Positions 32,839 to 42,200 of a stretch of 64,000 nt of DNA are shown one piece after another; the first letter of the stretch is position 1, and the number at the start of each line of letters is the position of its first letter. The DNA is from Sulfurovum sp. (lineage in GTDB: Bacteria; Campylobacterota; Campylobacteria; Campylobacterales; Sulfurovaceae): positions 1 to 64,000 of the forward strand of contig JAGSGJ010000002.1 in NCBI GenBank assembly GCA_023955225.1, read 5' to 3'. A program made the translations under genes and the position numbers. The notes under the pieces were generated by a model. It was not told the DNA's origin. It made no database searches and saw only the letters and a list, made by a program, of their open reading frames with translations.

Positions 32839-33143
32839 GACGTTCACTACAGAGTATAGACTATAGGTATCTATAGTCTATATCTTTAATATAGTACAGA
32901 TTTAAGAGGTAAGACTCCTCAAGATCAAACCATTTAATTTAATCCAAACACGCTGTAGAAGCACCATTAGAATGACATATCCATTTAGATAAGCATCTTA
33001 CACTTCCTACTATTCATAAGCCTTAAAATAAATACACATTACAAACAAAAACCATTCTCAGCTAACACTTAACTAACACTTCCATAACACTTGAGTAACA
33101 CTGTTCACGATAAACTACTTCATAACAAATTAAAAGGACAGGC
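32839..33143. other. 305-base gap before the fcc genes
   Basis: No gene is seen. The left end has the 12-bp hairpin described separately; the rest is AT-rich, with repeated AACACTT-type words at about 33064-33100 (AACACTTAACTAACACTTCCATAACACTTGAGTAACACT in part) that may be clustered binding sites or a low-complexity leader. Confidence 0.5.
32855..32882 (+). terminator. 12-bp hairpin after the NNP-repeat gene
   Basis: TATAGACTATAG-GTAT-CTATAGTCTATA is a perfect 12-bp stem followed by TCTTTAAT. It is AT-rich with a weak T tract, so it may be a modest terminator. Confidence 0.6.
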
Positions 33144-34052
33144 ATGAAAACAACTTCATTGAAACTTTCGGCTTTAGCATCTGCACTTATTTTAGTAGGA
33201 TGTGACGGATCATCTACTACAGACACAGCTGTTACTTCAACCAATTCCCTATCAAAGATCAGTGGTACAGTTCCAGGAACACTTATTGAAGCATTTTGTG
33301 CGGATGGTAGTTACTATAAAGTCACATCAACTGACAACAATACGAATGAGCATCCATTCGAGTTAGAAATTCCAAGTACGGTTAGCTGCTCTCTGGTTAT
33401 GACAACAAATGAAAACGACGAAGCAAAAAAAGTGATTACCCAAATCGGTGTGATCACATCTGATGCTAACGGGACACTCTTTACAGCATCAGGAGATATC
33501 AATCTTGGTAACATCCCTCTTGCAATGGATCCTTCTGATATCAATGATGCTAACGGTGATCATGTGTCAGATGACATACTGAGCATTCAAGTTGATGGTA
33601 CATCTATTGTAGTTGAACTTGAGAACCCTCTGGATGATGATGACGATGGATTAGTGAATGTCTATGAAGACGATGACAACGATGGTATTCACAACCATGA
33701 TGATGACGATGATGACGGTGACAATGAAATTGATATCGATAATGACCCTGACGATGATGGTATAGACAATGATGATGATGTCGATGACAACAATGATGGC
33801 ACTATAGATACTCCTTTACCCGCAACTTACACCACTAATGCAGGAAGACTTTTAGGTTCTCAATGTGCCCAGTGTCATGGTACAAATGGTATCTCATCAA
33901 ATGAGTGGGACAGTATAGCAGGTGAAGATGATCTAGAAAATGAGATCTTTGAAGATGATGAACCAATTATGAGTGCCCAGGCTCATGGATATACCGGTGA
34001 AGAGATAATACTTATTGGTAATTGGCTAAAAACGCTTAAAAATAACGATTAA
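33144..34052 (+). CDS. lipoprotein c-type cytochrome with Asp-rich calcium-binding spacer
   Basis: A 302-residue protein. A lipobox LVGC puts Cys20 at the mature N terminus. Residues 21-155 form a domain with beta-type sequence. Residues 163-219 are an Asp/Asn-rich stretch of thrombospondin type 3-like DxDxDG repeats. The C-terminal domain is a class I cytochrome with CAQCH at 241-245 and Met276 as the probable distal ligand. It is 13 bases upstream of a flavocytochrome c flavoprotein gene, so it is probably the electron acceptor (FccA role) for sulfide oxidation. The Asp-rich spacer and lipid anchor are unusual for FccA. Confidence 0.82.
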   Translation: MKTTSLKLSALASALILVGCDGSSTTDTAVTSTNSLSKISGTVPGTLIEAFCADGSYYKVTSTDNNTNEHPFELEIPSTVSCSLVMTTNENDEAKKVITQIGVITSDANGTLFTASGDINLGNIPLAMDPSDINDANGDHVSDDILSIQVDGTSIVVELENPLDDDDDGLVNVYEDDDNDGIHNHDDDDDDGDNEIDIDNDPDDDGIDNDDDVDDNNDGTIDTPLPATYTTNAGRLLGSQCAQCHGTNGISSNEWDSIAGEDDLENEIFEDDEPIMSAQAHGYTGEEIILIGNWLKTLKNND

Positions 34053-34065
34053 AAAAGGATAGTAA

Positions 34066-35319
34066 ATGAAAACAACCCATTCAAATTCAAGACGAAACTT
34101 TATGAAGTTTGTAGGAGCAAGTTCACTCTTTGCAGTGACTCCTAGTATGGCAGCTGATACCACTACCCCACACATTGTGGTAGTTGGCGGTGGATTTTCA
34201 GGGGCAACCTGTGCAAAGTATCTAAAGATGTGGGGTGGAAGCAGTGTGAATGTAACTGTCATAGAGACAAACCCAACCTATGTATCACCTATATTAAGTA
34301 ACTTGGTTCTTAACGGACAGAAAACAATCTCTGATCTATCATTTACGTATGGAGACCTGAGCAGTAAGTATGCGGTCAATATGATCCACAGTACGGTTGA
34401 TAGTGTCGATCAAACAAATCAAAGCCTTACTTTGGCAAATGGACACAGTGTAAAGTATGACAAATTGGTTCTAGCAGCAGGCATGGACTTTATAAAAGTA
34501 AATGATTACGATATCACTAAAGTACCTCACGCTTGGAAAGCAGGAGAACAGACCGATCTACTCAAAGAACAAATTGATGCAATGGTTGATGGAGATACTT
34601 TTACCATGACCATTCCAGCTGCACCTTACCGTTGTCCTCCTGGTCCTTATGAAAGAGCATGTGTAGTGGCTGACTATCTCAAAAATGTTAAAGGGTTTAG
34701 CAACTGTAAAATAAATGTGTTAGATGCCAATGCAAAGATAACGGTAGAAGCAGATACTTTTGGTGCAAAATTTGCAGAGTATGGGGTAGTGTATACACCA
34801 AGTACAACAGTTACAGCTGTAGATGACAATACTAAAACCTTAACATACACGGAAAATGACGTATCAAAAACTTTAGATTCAACCGTTTTAAATGTTATAC
34901 CAAACCAAAAAGCAGCCTCTATCGTCTTTACAGCAGGCGTCAACTCTGGAAACTGGGCACCTATAAATCCGTTGAGCTATGAATCTGTAATGGCGAATGG
35001 TATTTATATTATCGGTGATTCGCAAGGAACGGGACAACCAAAAGCTGGACACATTGGAAACTCTGAAGCAAAAGTGTGTGCAGATGCTATTTTAAGAACA
35101 TTGAATGGTGTTGCATTATATCCTTCACCTAAAACCAATTCAGCTTGTTACAGTCCAACCTCTACAACAGAAGCTTCATGGCTATCAGGTGTCTTTAAAT
35201 ATGATGCTAATAGCCATAGTATGGTTCTTGCCAATATAGCAGCAGGTGAATCAGACACTAGTAATTATAGTAAAATGTTTTTATGGTCAGGGAATCTATT
35301 TTCTGATACTTTTTCTTAA
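34066..35319 (+). CDS. fccB: flavocytochrome c sulfide dehydrogenase flavoprotein
   Basis: A 417-residue FAD protein exported by the Tat pathway (SRRNFMKF, Arg9-Arg10). The FAD motif VVVGGGFSGATCAKYL is at about 35-50. Two redox cysteine contexts typical of FccB are visible, YRCPPGPYERAC and EAKVCADAI, and the C-terminal flavocytochrome c flavin-binding domain is present (NSACYSPTSTTEASWLSG). It oxidises sulfide to sulfur or polysulfide in the periplasm and passes electrons to cytochrome c. The preceding lipoprotein cytochrome is the likely partner. A strong hairpin follows the stop. Confidence 0.88.
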   Translation: MKTTHSNSRRNFMKFVGASSLFAVTPSMAADTTTPHIVVVGGGFSGATCAKYLKMWGGSSVNVTVIETNPTYVSPILSNLVLNGQKTISDLSFTYGDLSSKYAVNMIHSTVDSVDQTNQSLTLANGHSVKYDKLVLAAGMDFIKVNDYDITKVPHAWKAGEQTDLLKEQIDAMVDGDTFTMTIPAAPYRCPPGPYERACVVADYLKNVKGFSNCKINVLDANAKITVEADTFGAKFAEYGVVYTPSTTVTAVDDNTKTLTYTENDVSKTLDSTVLNVIPNQKAASIVFTAGVNSGNWAPINPLSYESVMANGIYIIGDSQGTGQPKAGHIGNSEAKVCADAILRTLNGVALYPSPKTNSACYSPTSTTEASWLSGVFKYDANSHSMVLANIAAGESDTSNYSKMFLWSGNLFSDTFS

Positions 35320-35334
35320 TAGGTATTGCTAAAG

Positions 35335-35363
35335 TTTGTAGGATGTATTTGACATCCTGCAAA
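35335..35363 (+). terminator. terminator after fccB
   Basis: TTTGTAGGATGT and ACATCCTGCAAA pair over 12 positions (one T-G) around loop ATTTG, 15 bases after the fccB stop. An AT-rich stretch follows. Confidence 0.6.
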
Positions 35364-35392
35364 AATACAACTCTCTTTTAACTTGGACTCCA

Positions 35393-35408
35393 CCAACGAA
35401 TAGTAGCT
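35393..35408 (+). repeat. 16-bp direct repeat, left copy
   Basis: CCAACGAATAGTAGCT matches CCAACGGATAGTAGCT at 37075-37090 with one difference. The two copies bracket the PA2778/PA2779 gene pair and may mark an insertion. Confidence 0.5.
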
Positions 35409-35507
35409 CGATAATTATTTGAACATTTAATAATAATTTAATTTCTATTTTTTGTCTAGTAAAGATTAAAATTTGAACTAAATGGTTATTGATTTAAAAA
35501 GACTCTA

Positions 35508-36470
35508 TTAGATTGTTGATAGAGGGGCACATCCGTTTGTTATCTCTTTTTGTGTAGCTTTTATAATGGCCTGTATCTCAATGTCATCTGTCACAGCTTT
35601 TTTAAGCAATCTTAACGCATCAGTTGATCTGCCTGTACGGCATAGAAGGTCAGCTAGATTGTTCAGTGCTAGAGGATGATGTGGCTTAAGAGATATAAGA
35701 TTATGATAGCTCTGTTCTGCCTTAGTGAGTTGATGCGAATGATAATAAGCATTTGCTAATGCAAAAAGGATATCGACATCTTTGGGCCAACGTTTTAGAG
35801 CAGTTTGATAAGCGATAATGGCATCATCCCTCATCCCTGTTTTTTCAAGTTCATATGCAGAACGCAGAAATTTTTTCGGTGAAGCTGATGCCGGCAGTTT
35901 CCCCGGTGGCAAAAGCACAACTCCCCAATTAGCACTTCGTTTCCACAGTGCAGCAAACGTTTCAACAGCTAATGCTTCATTATGTTGGTCGGAGAAGTGC
36001 ATCAAAATGGTTTTCTTTGTCGCATCATATCCTGTTACGGGTGCGTAATGCCAGAGAGGGTACCAAGAGTAGCCACGGTTGACCAATACAATGATTGGAT
36101 GTTGTTTTTCAAGTTCAGCAAAAAGTGCTTCAAATGTTGGGTTCAAAGGGTAAACGAATAGCCCGTTAGCCCGTGCAGTAGCTACAAGTTCTACTTGTAG
36201 CGTACCACCTTTTTTTGGTATCAATGTACGTGCATCCACTTCATTCTGCGATAAACGGGGTACATAAGATGTTCTTGATTGCCAATACAAGGAGAGCATC
36301 TCAATTGATGTTGAAGCACATAAGTTAGAGCGCGGAGAGACAAAAGGGACTTTGATATTTGACGAAGTATCATACTTGCCTAAAGGCAGAGGGTCTTTAG
36401 GTGTACAACCGCTCAGTATGATTAAAGTACATAGTGCACATAGTATTGAGCTATGGTAGTTAATACTCAC
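35508..36470 (-). CDS. PA2778-family C39-like cysteine peptidase lipoprotein with TPR repeats
   Basis: A 320-residue protein with a lipoprotein signal ending ILSGC. A papain-like C39-type domain has the catalytic Cys in SNLCASTSIEML and a His in LWHYAPVTGYD. A C-terminal region of tetratricopeptide repeats follows (DAIIAYQTALKRWPKDVDILFALANAYY). This arrangement and the adjacent small gene match the PA2778/PA2779 pair as I remember it. The start is a GTG at 36470, one base after the preceding stop, and begins the lipoprotein signal. Codon use looks slightly more GC-rich than its neighbours. Function is unknown; maturation or control of an envelope protein is a guess. Confidence 0.78.
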   Translation of the reverse strand: MSINYHSSILCALCTLIILSGCTPKDPLPLGKYDTSSNIKVPFVSPRSNLCASTSIEMLSLYWQSRTSYVPRLSQNEVDARTLIPKKGGTLQVELVATARANGLFVYPLNPTFEALFAELEKQHPIIVLVNRGYSWYPLWHYAPVTGYDATKKTILMHFSDQHNEALAVETFAALWKRSANWGVVLLPPGKLPASASPKKFLRSAYELEKTGMRDDAIIAYQTALKRWPKDVDILFALANAYYHSHQLTKAEQSYHNLISLKPHHPLALNNLADLLCRTGRSTDALRLLKKAVTDDIEIQAIIKATQKEITNGCAPLSTI

Positions 36471-36471
36471 A

Positions 36472-36861
36472 TTAACGGATAGTTCGGGTAAAACCAAACA
36501 CTTTTGTAAATCCAAGAATATCAGTGATCAGTAAGACTACAAAAACAAAAACAGCAGCACCAACTATCGAACCGATCGCACCACTACCCGCTGGCAATGT
36601 TTCTATCTCATTAGCGATTTGTGATGCTTCTTCATCCGTCATTGAAGCAACTCTTGCTTCAATCATTTTTGGATCAACATCCATCTGTCCCAATATTTTT
36701 CTTACATCTTCACGAGCAGTAAATTGAATGACTTTGTCTTTTGCAGATATTGTTACAGGTTGTTGAAAAAGTGCTTCTGTCGAAGCTATTTGTGCCCATG
36801 ATGTCTGAGTAAAAAGTGTTATGCTTAAAATAAGTGATAAAACCAGTTTTGAAATGTTCAT
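36472..36861 (-). CDS. PA2779-family small membrane protein
   Basis: A 129-residue protein with a signal peptide (ending TSWA), a central AREDVRKILGQMDVDPKMIEARVASMTDEEASQIANEI helical block in part, and one C-terminal membrane segment (about 97-117) followed by GFTKVFGF. The REDV, VD, ARV and LTDEE-type pattern with a C-terminal anchor is the PA2779 family hallmark. It is translated just before the PA2778-type peptidase gene and is its likely partner or substrate. No biochemical role is established to my knowledge. Confidence 0.78.
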   Translation of the reverse strand: MNISKLVLSLILSITLFTQTSWAQIASTEALFQQPVTISAKDKVIQFTAREDVRKILGQMDVDPKMIEARVASMTDEEASQIANEIETLPAGSGAIGSIVGAAVFVFVVLLITDILGFTKVFGFTRTIR

Positions 36862-37074
36862 AGTAATCCTATTTATTAATTCTGATCTCTTCTTTTCCAG
36901 ATGAGTATCTCTGTTAAAGATTTTAATTGTCTTAAGGTTAAAGGCTCCTTAACACTTTGAATCCTCTGTAAGTAATTCAACTGTTTCATATGGAATGAGA
37001 TTAACAAAAATGATACTTTTTTTATCCATATATATTTATTTCCAAAAGCTTATAAAATATATAATTTTATGAAG

Positions 37075-37090
37075 CCAACGGATAGTAGCT
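37075..37090 (+). repeat. 16-bp direct repeat, right copy
   Basis: CCAACGGATAGTAGCT is the partner of the copy at 35393-35408, 1.68 kb away, beyond the promoter side of the PA2779 gene. Confidence 0.5.
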
Positions 37091-37129
37091 TTATGTTAGA
37101 ATAATCTAATTTTTTAAGAACGGTGAAAC

Positions 37130-37861
37130 ATGGCATCTAAAGAGATACGCTACAAAGAACAGACTTTTAAACTCGCTTATGAGTTAGTGAATCCTGCACA
37201 AGATGAGGTACTTCTTGTACTCCACGGATGGGGAAGCAGCAAAGAGATTATGAAACAAGCTTTTGGAAACACATTGCCTGATTACAAACATATCTACTTA
37301 GATATGCCAGGTTTTGGAAAAAGCACCAATGAGATGATCCTGACTACTGTAGATTATGCAAATATCGTACAACTTTTTTTAGATGCCTTAGGTGTTACGG
37401 TTAGCATCGCTATGGGACACTCTTTTGGCGGAAAAGTCTCTACACTGTTGCACACCCCTTGTTTGGTACTTCTCTCTTCTGCCGGTATAGTGACAGTGAA
37501 GCCTTGGTCTGTGAAGGTGAAGATAGCGACATTTAAACTTCTTAAACCTTTAGGTATGAAGAAGATACGTGAACTTTTTGTCGCTCCTGATGCACAGGGG
37601 ATGAGCCATGAGATGTATGAGACCTTTAAAAATGTAGTGGATGAGGACTTTGAAGCCGAGTTTGCCGAAAGTAAAAGTAAAGCCCTCTGTTTTTGGGGGA
37701 AAGAAGACACTGCCACACCACTTTATACAGGGGAGAAGATAGCTGGACTCATAGAAAACAGTATGTTCTACCCGCTAGATGGAGACCACTTCTTCTTTTT
37801 GACACATAAAGATTTTATCGCTAAAGCGATCACTGAACACTGTAAGGATATAACGAAATGA
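37130..37861 (+). CDS. alpha/beta hydrolase
   Basis: A 243-residue alpha/beta-hydrolase-fold enzyme. The oxyanion-side HGWGSS is near residue 28, the nucleophile elbow GHSFGGK holds the catalytic Ser near residue 96, an acidic residue is likely in WGKEDTATP, and the His is in DGDHFFF. It overlaps the MurF-type ligase gene by four bases (ATGA). Campylobacter has the same hydrolase beside murF, so it may act on a cell-wall or ester substrate, but that is unknown. Confidence 0.88.
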   Translation: MASKEIRYKEQTFKLAYELVNPAQDEVLLVLHGWGSSKEIMKQAFGNTLPDYKHIYLDMPGFGKSTNEMILTTVDYANIVQLFLDALGVTVSIAMGHSFGGKVSTLLHTPCLVLLSSAGIVTVKPWSVKVKIATFKLLKPLGMKKIRELFVAPDAQGMSHEMYETFKNVVDEDFEAEFAESKSKALCFWGKEDTATPLYTGEKIAGLIENSMFYPLDGDHFFFLTHKDFIAKAITEHCKDITK

Positions 37862-39312
37862 TATTATTAAACTCCATTTTTTACGCACTTTTTATTTTAG
37901 CCATAGGCTACTATTTCATTACGAATTTACAGTGGTACAGCTACAAGTTAAACCGTGTACTTTTTCACCATACTAAAACTTGGTGGCACTTTGTCTATTT
38001 CTTGGTACCGTTTGCACTTTATGCTTTTGTGGATGGTATGGGTGAGTATGGCTTTGTCGTTGTCATTGCTTATTTGGTGTTACTGTTTCAGTGGTATAGA
38101 GGACTTGACAAACCTTTGGTGTTTACAGGAAGGGTCAAACGTTTCTTTACAGCGCTTATACTTTTTTCTCTTTTCATTGCTGTAGTGTTTAAACATTTTG
38201 CTGTAGTGTTGCCACTCTTTTTCGCCTACTTTGTCTCTATGTTCATTGAAAAGATGCTCTTTAACGGCTTTAAAGTAAAGGCACAAAAGAAGATAGAAGC
38301 GATGGAAAACCTTATAGTAGTGGGAATTACGGCAAGCTATGGGAAGACAAGTATCAAAAACTATATAGAACATTTACTCAAAGCCAAGTACAAAACCTAC
38401 GCGACACCTCGTTCTGTCAACACACTTGGCGGTGTGATGAAAGATGTCAATGATGATCTGCCTGCTGACACGGAAGTTTATGTTGTTGAGATGGGTGCAA
38501 GAGGTGAGGGTGATATCGCTGAGATCAGTACTTTTGTAAACCCTCATTATGTGATTGTAGGGAAGATAGGCCCTGCACATATAGAGTATTTTAAGACCAT
38601 AGAAAATATTCGTAACACAAAGATGGAGATACTCAAAACGGAAAGACTCAAAGAAGCATGGATACATGAAAGTGCCAGAGTGAAACCAGAATCAAACGTG
38701 CATACATTTGGAAGTAAAGAGAATATGGACATACGTACCATAGAAGCTGCTCCGGAGTATGTCATAGAAAATGTCGAAGCAACACTGGACAGTACAAGCT
38801 TTACGCTTGATGGTGTAGCATACTCTGCAAGTATCTTAGGTGCATTTAACGCTATGAACTTAGCAGCAGCTGTACTTGTGGCAAAAGAGCTTGGACTCAG
38901 TGATGAGCAGATACAAGAGGGCCTTTCTACACTTAAAGCTGTAGACCATAGACTGCAACGCATCGATGCAGGTGGGAAAGTGATACTCGATGACAGCTTC
39001 AACGGAAACATCGATGGGATGATGGCTTCATTTGATCTGGCAACTACATACGAAGGGCGTAAAGTGGTCATCACTCCAGGCCTGGTTGAAGTAGATGACG
39101 AACTGAATATTCAAGTTGCACAGAGAGCCAATGAAGTGTTTGATGTCGTGGTTGTGACAGGAGATTTGAACTATGCAATCTTTAAAGATCATGTAGAGGC
39201 AGACAAGTTGGTAAAACTTGCTACCAAAGGTGAGATGGAAGCGATGCTTGTAGAACAAACACGTCCCGGAGATCTGATACTCTTTGCAAACGATGCTCCG
39301 AGTTTTGTCTAG
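37858..39312 (+). CDS. murF: MurF-type Mur ligase with N-terminal membrane domain
   Basis: A 484-residue Mur ligase. About four hydrophobic segments occupy residues 1-135, then the ATP-binding P loop ITASYGKTSIKNY, the central domain (VVEMGARGEGDIAEI, GPAHIEYF), and the C-terminal domain (VDHRLQRIDAGGKVILDDSFNGNIDGM). MurF adds D-Ala-D-Ala to UDP-MurNAc-tripeptide. The membrane N terminus is also known from Campylobacterota MurF, and the paired hydrolase supports this assignment. Confidence 0.9.
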   Translation: MILLNSIFYALFILAIGYYFITNLQWYSYKLNRVLFHHTKTWWHFVYFLVPFALYAFVDGMGEYGFVVVIAYLVLLFQWYRGLDKPLVFTGRVKRFFTALILFSLFIAVVFKHFAVVLPLFFAYFVSMFIEKMLFNGFKVKAQKKIEAMENLIVVGITASYGKTSIKNYIEHLLKAKYKTYATPRSVNTLGGVMKDVNDDLPADTEVYVVEMGARGEGDIAEISTFVNPHYVIVGKIGPAHIEYFKTIENIRNTKMEILKTERLKEAWIHESARVKPESNVHTFGSKENMDIRTIEAAPEYVIENVEATLDSTSFTLDGVAYSASILGAFNAMNLAAAVLVAKELGLSDEQIQEGLSTLKAVDHRLQRIDAGGKVILDDSFNGNIDGMMASFDLATTYEGRKVVITPGLVEVDDELNIQVAQRANEVFDVVVVTGDLNYAIFKDHVEADKLVKLATKGEMEAMLVEQTRPGDLILFANDAPSFV

Positions 39313-39320
39313 CTATATGA

Positions 39321-39752
39321 TTAAGAACTCATCCATTTAAAAAAGAGTTCATGCTTTGAACTCTTGACAAGGATACCCTCTACACCATTTTGAGTCGCTT
39401 TAGTGACAGTAAATCCTTCTTTTACCGTTTTATGCAACCTTTTTCTCACATAGCTGTGTACAGACTGTCTACAACCCATTCTTGTGGCTGCAAGTTTTGT
39501 AGACTTAAGAGTTTCATTGTTTGTTTTTAATTCACTTGACATACGATTACACCCATCAAAGCCATTTAATTTCATATTTTTGGCATCAAAGTCTAAAATG
39601 GCTCTGGCTTTTCGTACATCTTTCCCATCCATAGTACGTAAGTGCCAGTTCCCATGAAGATCGTCAAGGTCTATACTCTTCGTTTGCGCTGACATATAAG
39701 TGGTACATAATGATACCAATAGAGTAACCATAAGTGTTTTTTTATAAAGCAT
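39321..39752 (-). CDS. META-domain (HslJ-like) secreted protein
   Basis: A 143-residue protein with a signal peptide ending YMSA and a META/DUF306 domain: LHGNWHLRTMDGK, then LNGFDGCNRMSS with the conserved GCNR, and a TRMGC segment. HslJ-type proteins are stress-related envelope proteins of unclear mechanism. It is convergent with the MurF-type gene and divergent from the next gene. Confidence 0.85.
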   Translation of the reverse strand: MLYKKTLMVTLLVSLCTTYMSAQTKSIDLDDLHGNWHLRTMDGKDVRKARAILDFDAKNMKLNGFDGCNRMSSELKTNNETLKSTKLAATRMGCRQSVHSYVRKRLHKTVKEGFTVTKATQNGVEGILVKSSKHELFFKWMSS

Positions 39753-39816
39753 ATAAAACTCCCCATATTATATAGTATAATGGGAATATTACATTTAAAT
39801 GATTAATGGAGTATGT

Positions 39817-40611
39817 ATGAGAGTAATTTTATTTATTGTTTTAGCAGTATCGACACTTTTCGCTACAGATATCAAGCTTACGGAGAAACAGGCTAACTTC
39901 ATTGCACAAAAAGTATGGCAGAATGAAGGTGCAGGACTTGACAAGTATCTGGTTCACTGGAATGATGGCGAAGACTTTGCTTCTGTGGGTATAGGACACT
40001 TCATTTGGTTCTCTGAAGGACATACAGAACGTTTTAGAGAAGTCTTTCCTATGGTGTTGGCTTCTATGGAAGAGAAGGGTGTAGAGATGCCAGGTTGGCT
40101 CAACTCCAAAACACCACTGCCCTGGAATAGTAAAGAAGCATTTTACAAAGAGAAGAAGGCAAAAAGCAAAAAGCACACAGAGTTGTTTGCTTTTCTCAAA
40201 GCAACCATGCCGGAACAGGCCACTTTTATGGCACAGCGTTTAAGTGCTGCCTTGCCTCAAATGTTAGAGACCATAGAAGAACCTGAAAAAAAAGAACGCA
40301 TCAAACAGCGTTTTTATGAAGTGATGCATAACAAAGATGGTTCAGTCAACGAAAGAGGACTTTATGTGCTTCTTGATTACACCAATTTTAAAGGTGAAGG
40401 CACACTCAAGAGTGAACGCTACAACGGTCAGGGCTGGGGACTGCTTCAAGTACTTGAACACATGAATCCAAAAGAAACAAACAAACAAAAAGCTTTTGCT
40501 GAGTCAGCCAAAACGATGTTAAGCAGACGTATTAAAAATTCTCCTCCTACACGTGGGGAAGAGCGTTGGAGAAAAGGGTGGAATGTTCGCCTGGAGACGT
40601 ATTGGAAATAG
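39817..40611 (+). CDS. secreted protein of unknown function, possibly lysozyme-like
   Basis: A 264-residue protein with a signal peptide (MRVILFIVLAVSTLFA) followed by KLTEKQANFIAQKVWQNEGAGLDKYLVHWNDGEDFASVGIGHFIW in part, where Glu, Asp and GIGH are arranged somewhat like phage-type lysozymes. The C terminus is basic (SRRIKNSPPTRGEERWRKGW). I cannot place it firmly in a family. The ATG at 39817 is chosen for its GGAG site and because it begins the signal peptide. Confidence 0.7.
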   Translation: MRVILFIVLAVSTLFATDIKLTEKQANFIAQKVWQNEGAGLDKYLVHWNDGEDFASVGIGHFIWFSEGHTERFREVFPMVLASMEEKGVEMPGWLNSKTPLPWNSKEAFYKEKKAKSKKHTELFAFLKATMPEQATFMAQRLSAALPQMLETIEEPEKKERIKQRFYEVMHNKDGSVNERGLYVLLDYTNFKGEGTLKSERYNGQGWGLLQVLEHMNPKETNKQKAFAESAKTMLSRRIKNSPPTRGEERWRKGWNVRLETYWK

Positions 40612-40622
40612 AGGTGCCCAGT

Positions 40623-42029
40623 TTAGAGATTGAAGGCATGATCCTTGAACTTGTGCAGCTTTTTCTTGGCTTGAATCATCAATTTTTCTTCGCTCTTTAT
40701 GGTCTTCTTTAGCAGTCTTTGTTCAAGTTCCTCACTGTCAGAGATACGCTTTTTATTGGATGTAAAATAGTTATGCAGCAGTTTCGTCTGATTGACGGTA
40801 TCGTTAAAATCACCAAGTAATGTCTGTAGTTTTTTACCTTTTTCTATCATCTTCTCGATCTTTTTCTCACCAAAAATATATTGGAACTCCTCTAACAGAT
40901 AACGAAGTTTTTTCATCGAGATCCTGATCTTATGGAGTTTCTTTTCGTCAAAATCCTTTTCTAAAGCATCGATCTTTTTAATGATATTGAGATGTAGCTT
41001 CTGGATGACCTGTTTAGCGATATCTTCAATATTACCAATGTTATTATCAGAAGTGAGAAGGGTTTCTTTTTTTAATGCATTTTGATAAGAGCAAAAGAAA
41101 TCTTCAAATGTTTTGCCTTTTAACATCTTTTCTATCTTTTGCTGTTCCTGTTCACGTTGTTCTCTAATGTCCTCTTGGATCATGTCATGATCTTTATCTA
41201 CTTGTTTTAATCGTTCTTTAATGACATCGAGATCACGTTTTTGGTTTGTTTGTGTTGCAAAGTAATCTAGGTTTTCATTATAATATGTGTAATTTTTTTT
41301 GGAAAAAAGAAAGTCAAACTCTTTTAAAAAAGCTCTTGATTTTCTGATGTTAATCCTGAACTGGTGAAGATCTTCCTCATCATCATGTAGAATGATATGT
41401 TCTTTGTAAAAGAGTATAGAAAGAGAAAACTTGTATAAGATGACACGAAGTGCATCGAGGGGTGAGAGATTGGAAATGAAATAGGCATCAAGCTCTTCTC
41501 TGTTCTTTCTATCAAGTTCTGCAAAGATGGTATCGAGATCCGAAGCTGCCTGGGGTCGTCCCTGTAAAACCATGTTCTTATTTTTGAAGGCTTCATCAAA
41601 GCTAACATCTCTAATGACATGTCTTTTAAGTATCTTGGGAAGCTTGAACGCTTCAAAGGCTTTCATACTGGGGAACTCTATTTCAAGTATATAAAGACCT
41701 TTGAGACCCTTTTTAAATACATCTATGGAATACTCTTTACCTTTATAATCGAACATATATCTATTTTTTCGTATAGGCTCTTTGATGCGGTGTTCAAGAT
41801 TCTTTTGAAATTTCTTTTTAGATATCTCTACTTCTTTTTCCTCTCTTGAAGCACCGGTACCATGCTTAACGGTTTTAAAATAACGATCATTCATCTGTCT
41901 ATATCGTACACCTTTAAGGGGTGTAATGGTTGTATAAAACTGGGTGATCTTATGTTTATTCAGAGCATATTTATCGATAAGAGAGAGGATGGAGTCTTTA
42001 AGCAGGTACTTTCTTTCTATCTCTTTCAC
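40623..42029 (-). CDS. CYTH-CHAD domain protein (triphosphatase-like)
   Basis: A 468-residue protein. The N-terminal CYTH domain carries the ExExK-type motif EIERK at residues 3-7 and further charged strands (VEISKKKF, LEIEF) that line the triphosphate tunnel. The CHAD domain from about residue 190 is a His-rich helical bundle (HQFRINIRKSRAFLKEF, HKIRISMKKLRYLLEEF). Such proteins hydrolyse inorganic triphosphate or bind polyphosphate. It is a single gene, convergent with the preceding secreted protein gene. Confidence 0.9.
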   Translation of the reverse strand: MKEIERKYLLKDSILSLIDKYALNKHKITQFYTTITPLKGVRYRQMNDRYFKTVKHGTGASREEKEVEISKKKFQKNLEHRIKEPIRKNRYMFDYKGKEYSIDVFKKGLKGLYILEIEFPSMKAFEAFKLPKILKRHVIRDVSFDEAFKNKNMVLQGRPQAASDLDTIFAELDRKNREELDAYFISNLSPLDALRVILYKFSLSILFYKEHIILHDDEEDLHQFRINIRKSRAFLKEFDFLFSKKNYTYYNENLDYFATQTNQKRDLDVIKERLKQVDKDHDMIQEDIREQREQEQQKIEKMLKGKTFEDFFCSYQNALKKETLLTSDNNIGNIEDIAKQVIQKLHLNIIKKIDALEKDFDEKKLHKIRISMKKLRYLLEEFQYIFGEKKIEKMIEKGKKLQTLLGDFNDTVNQTKLLHNYFTSNKKRISDSEELEQRLLKKTIKSEEKLMIQAKKKLHKFKDHAFNL

Positions 42030-42200
42030 GTTTTCTCCTACTATAAAAATTTATATATCAGTAAAAATATTTTTATTATAACATGTCTAGATGACTTGTG
42101 AGTGCTAGAAAAAGTGATGACCTTAAGTTCTATAGACAAAGATAAGAAATAAGATATGGAAGTATAGGAAACGACACTGGCAGAAATGAAAAGATATTAA

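Noticed and set aside
32374..32847. 157-residue leftward frame over the NNP-repeat gene
   Set aside because: Phe/Ile/Tyr-rich antisense shadow; the rightward gene has the strong ribosome-binding site and a sensible protein.
38547..39074. 175-residue leftward frame inside the MurF-type gene
   Set aside because: Opposite-strand shadow of a clear Mur ligase.
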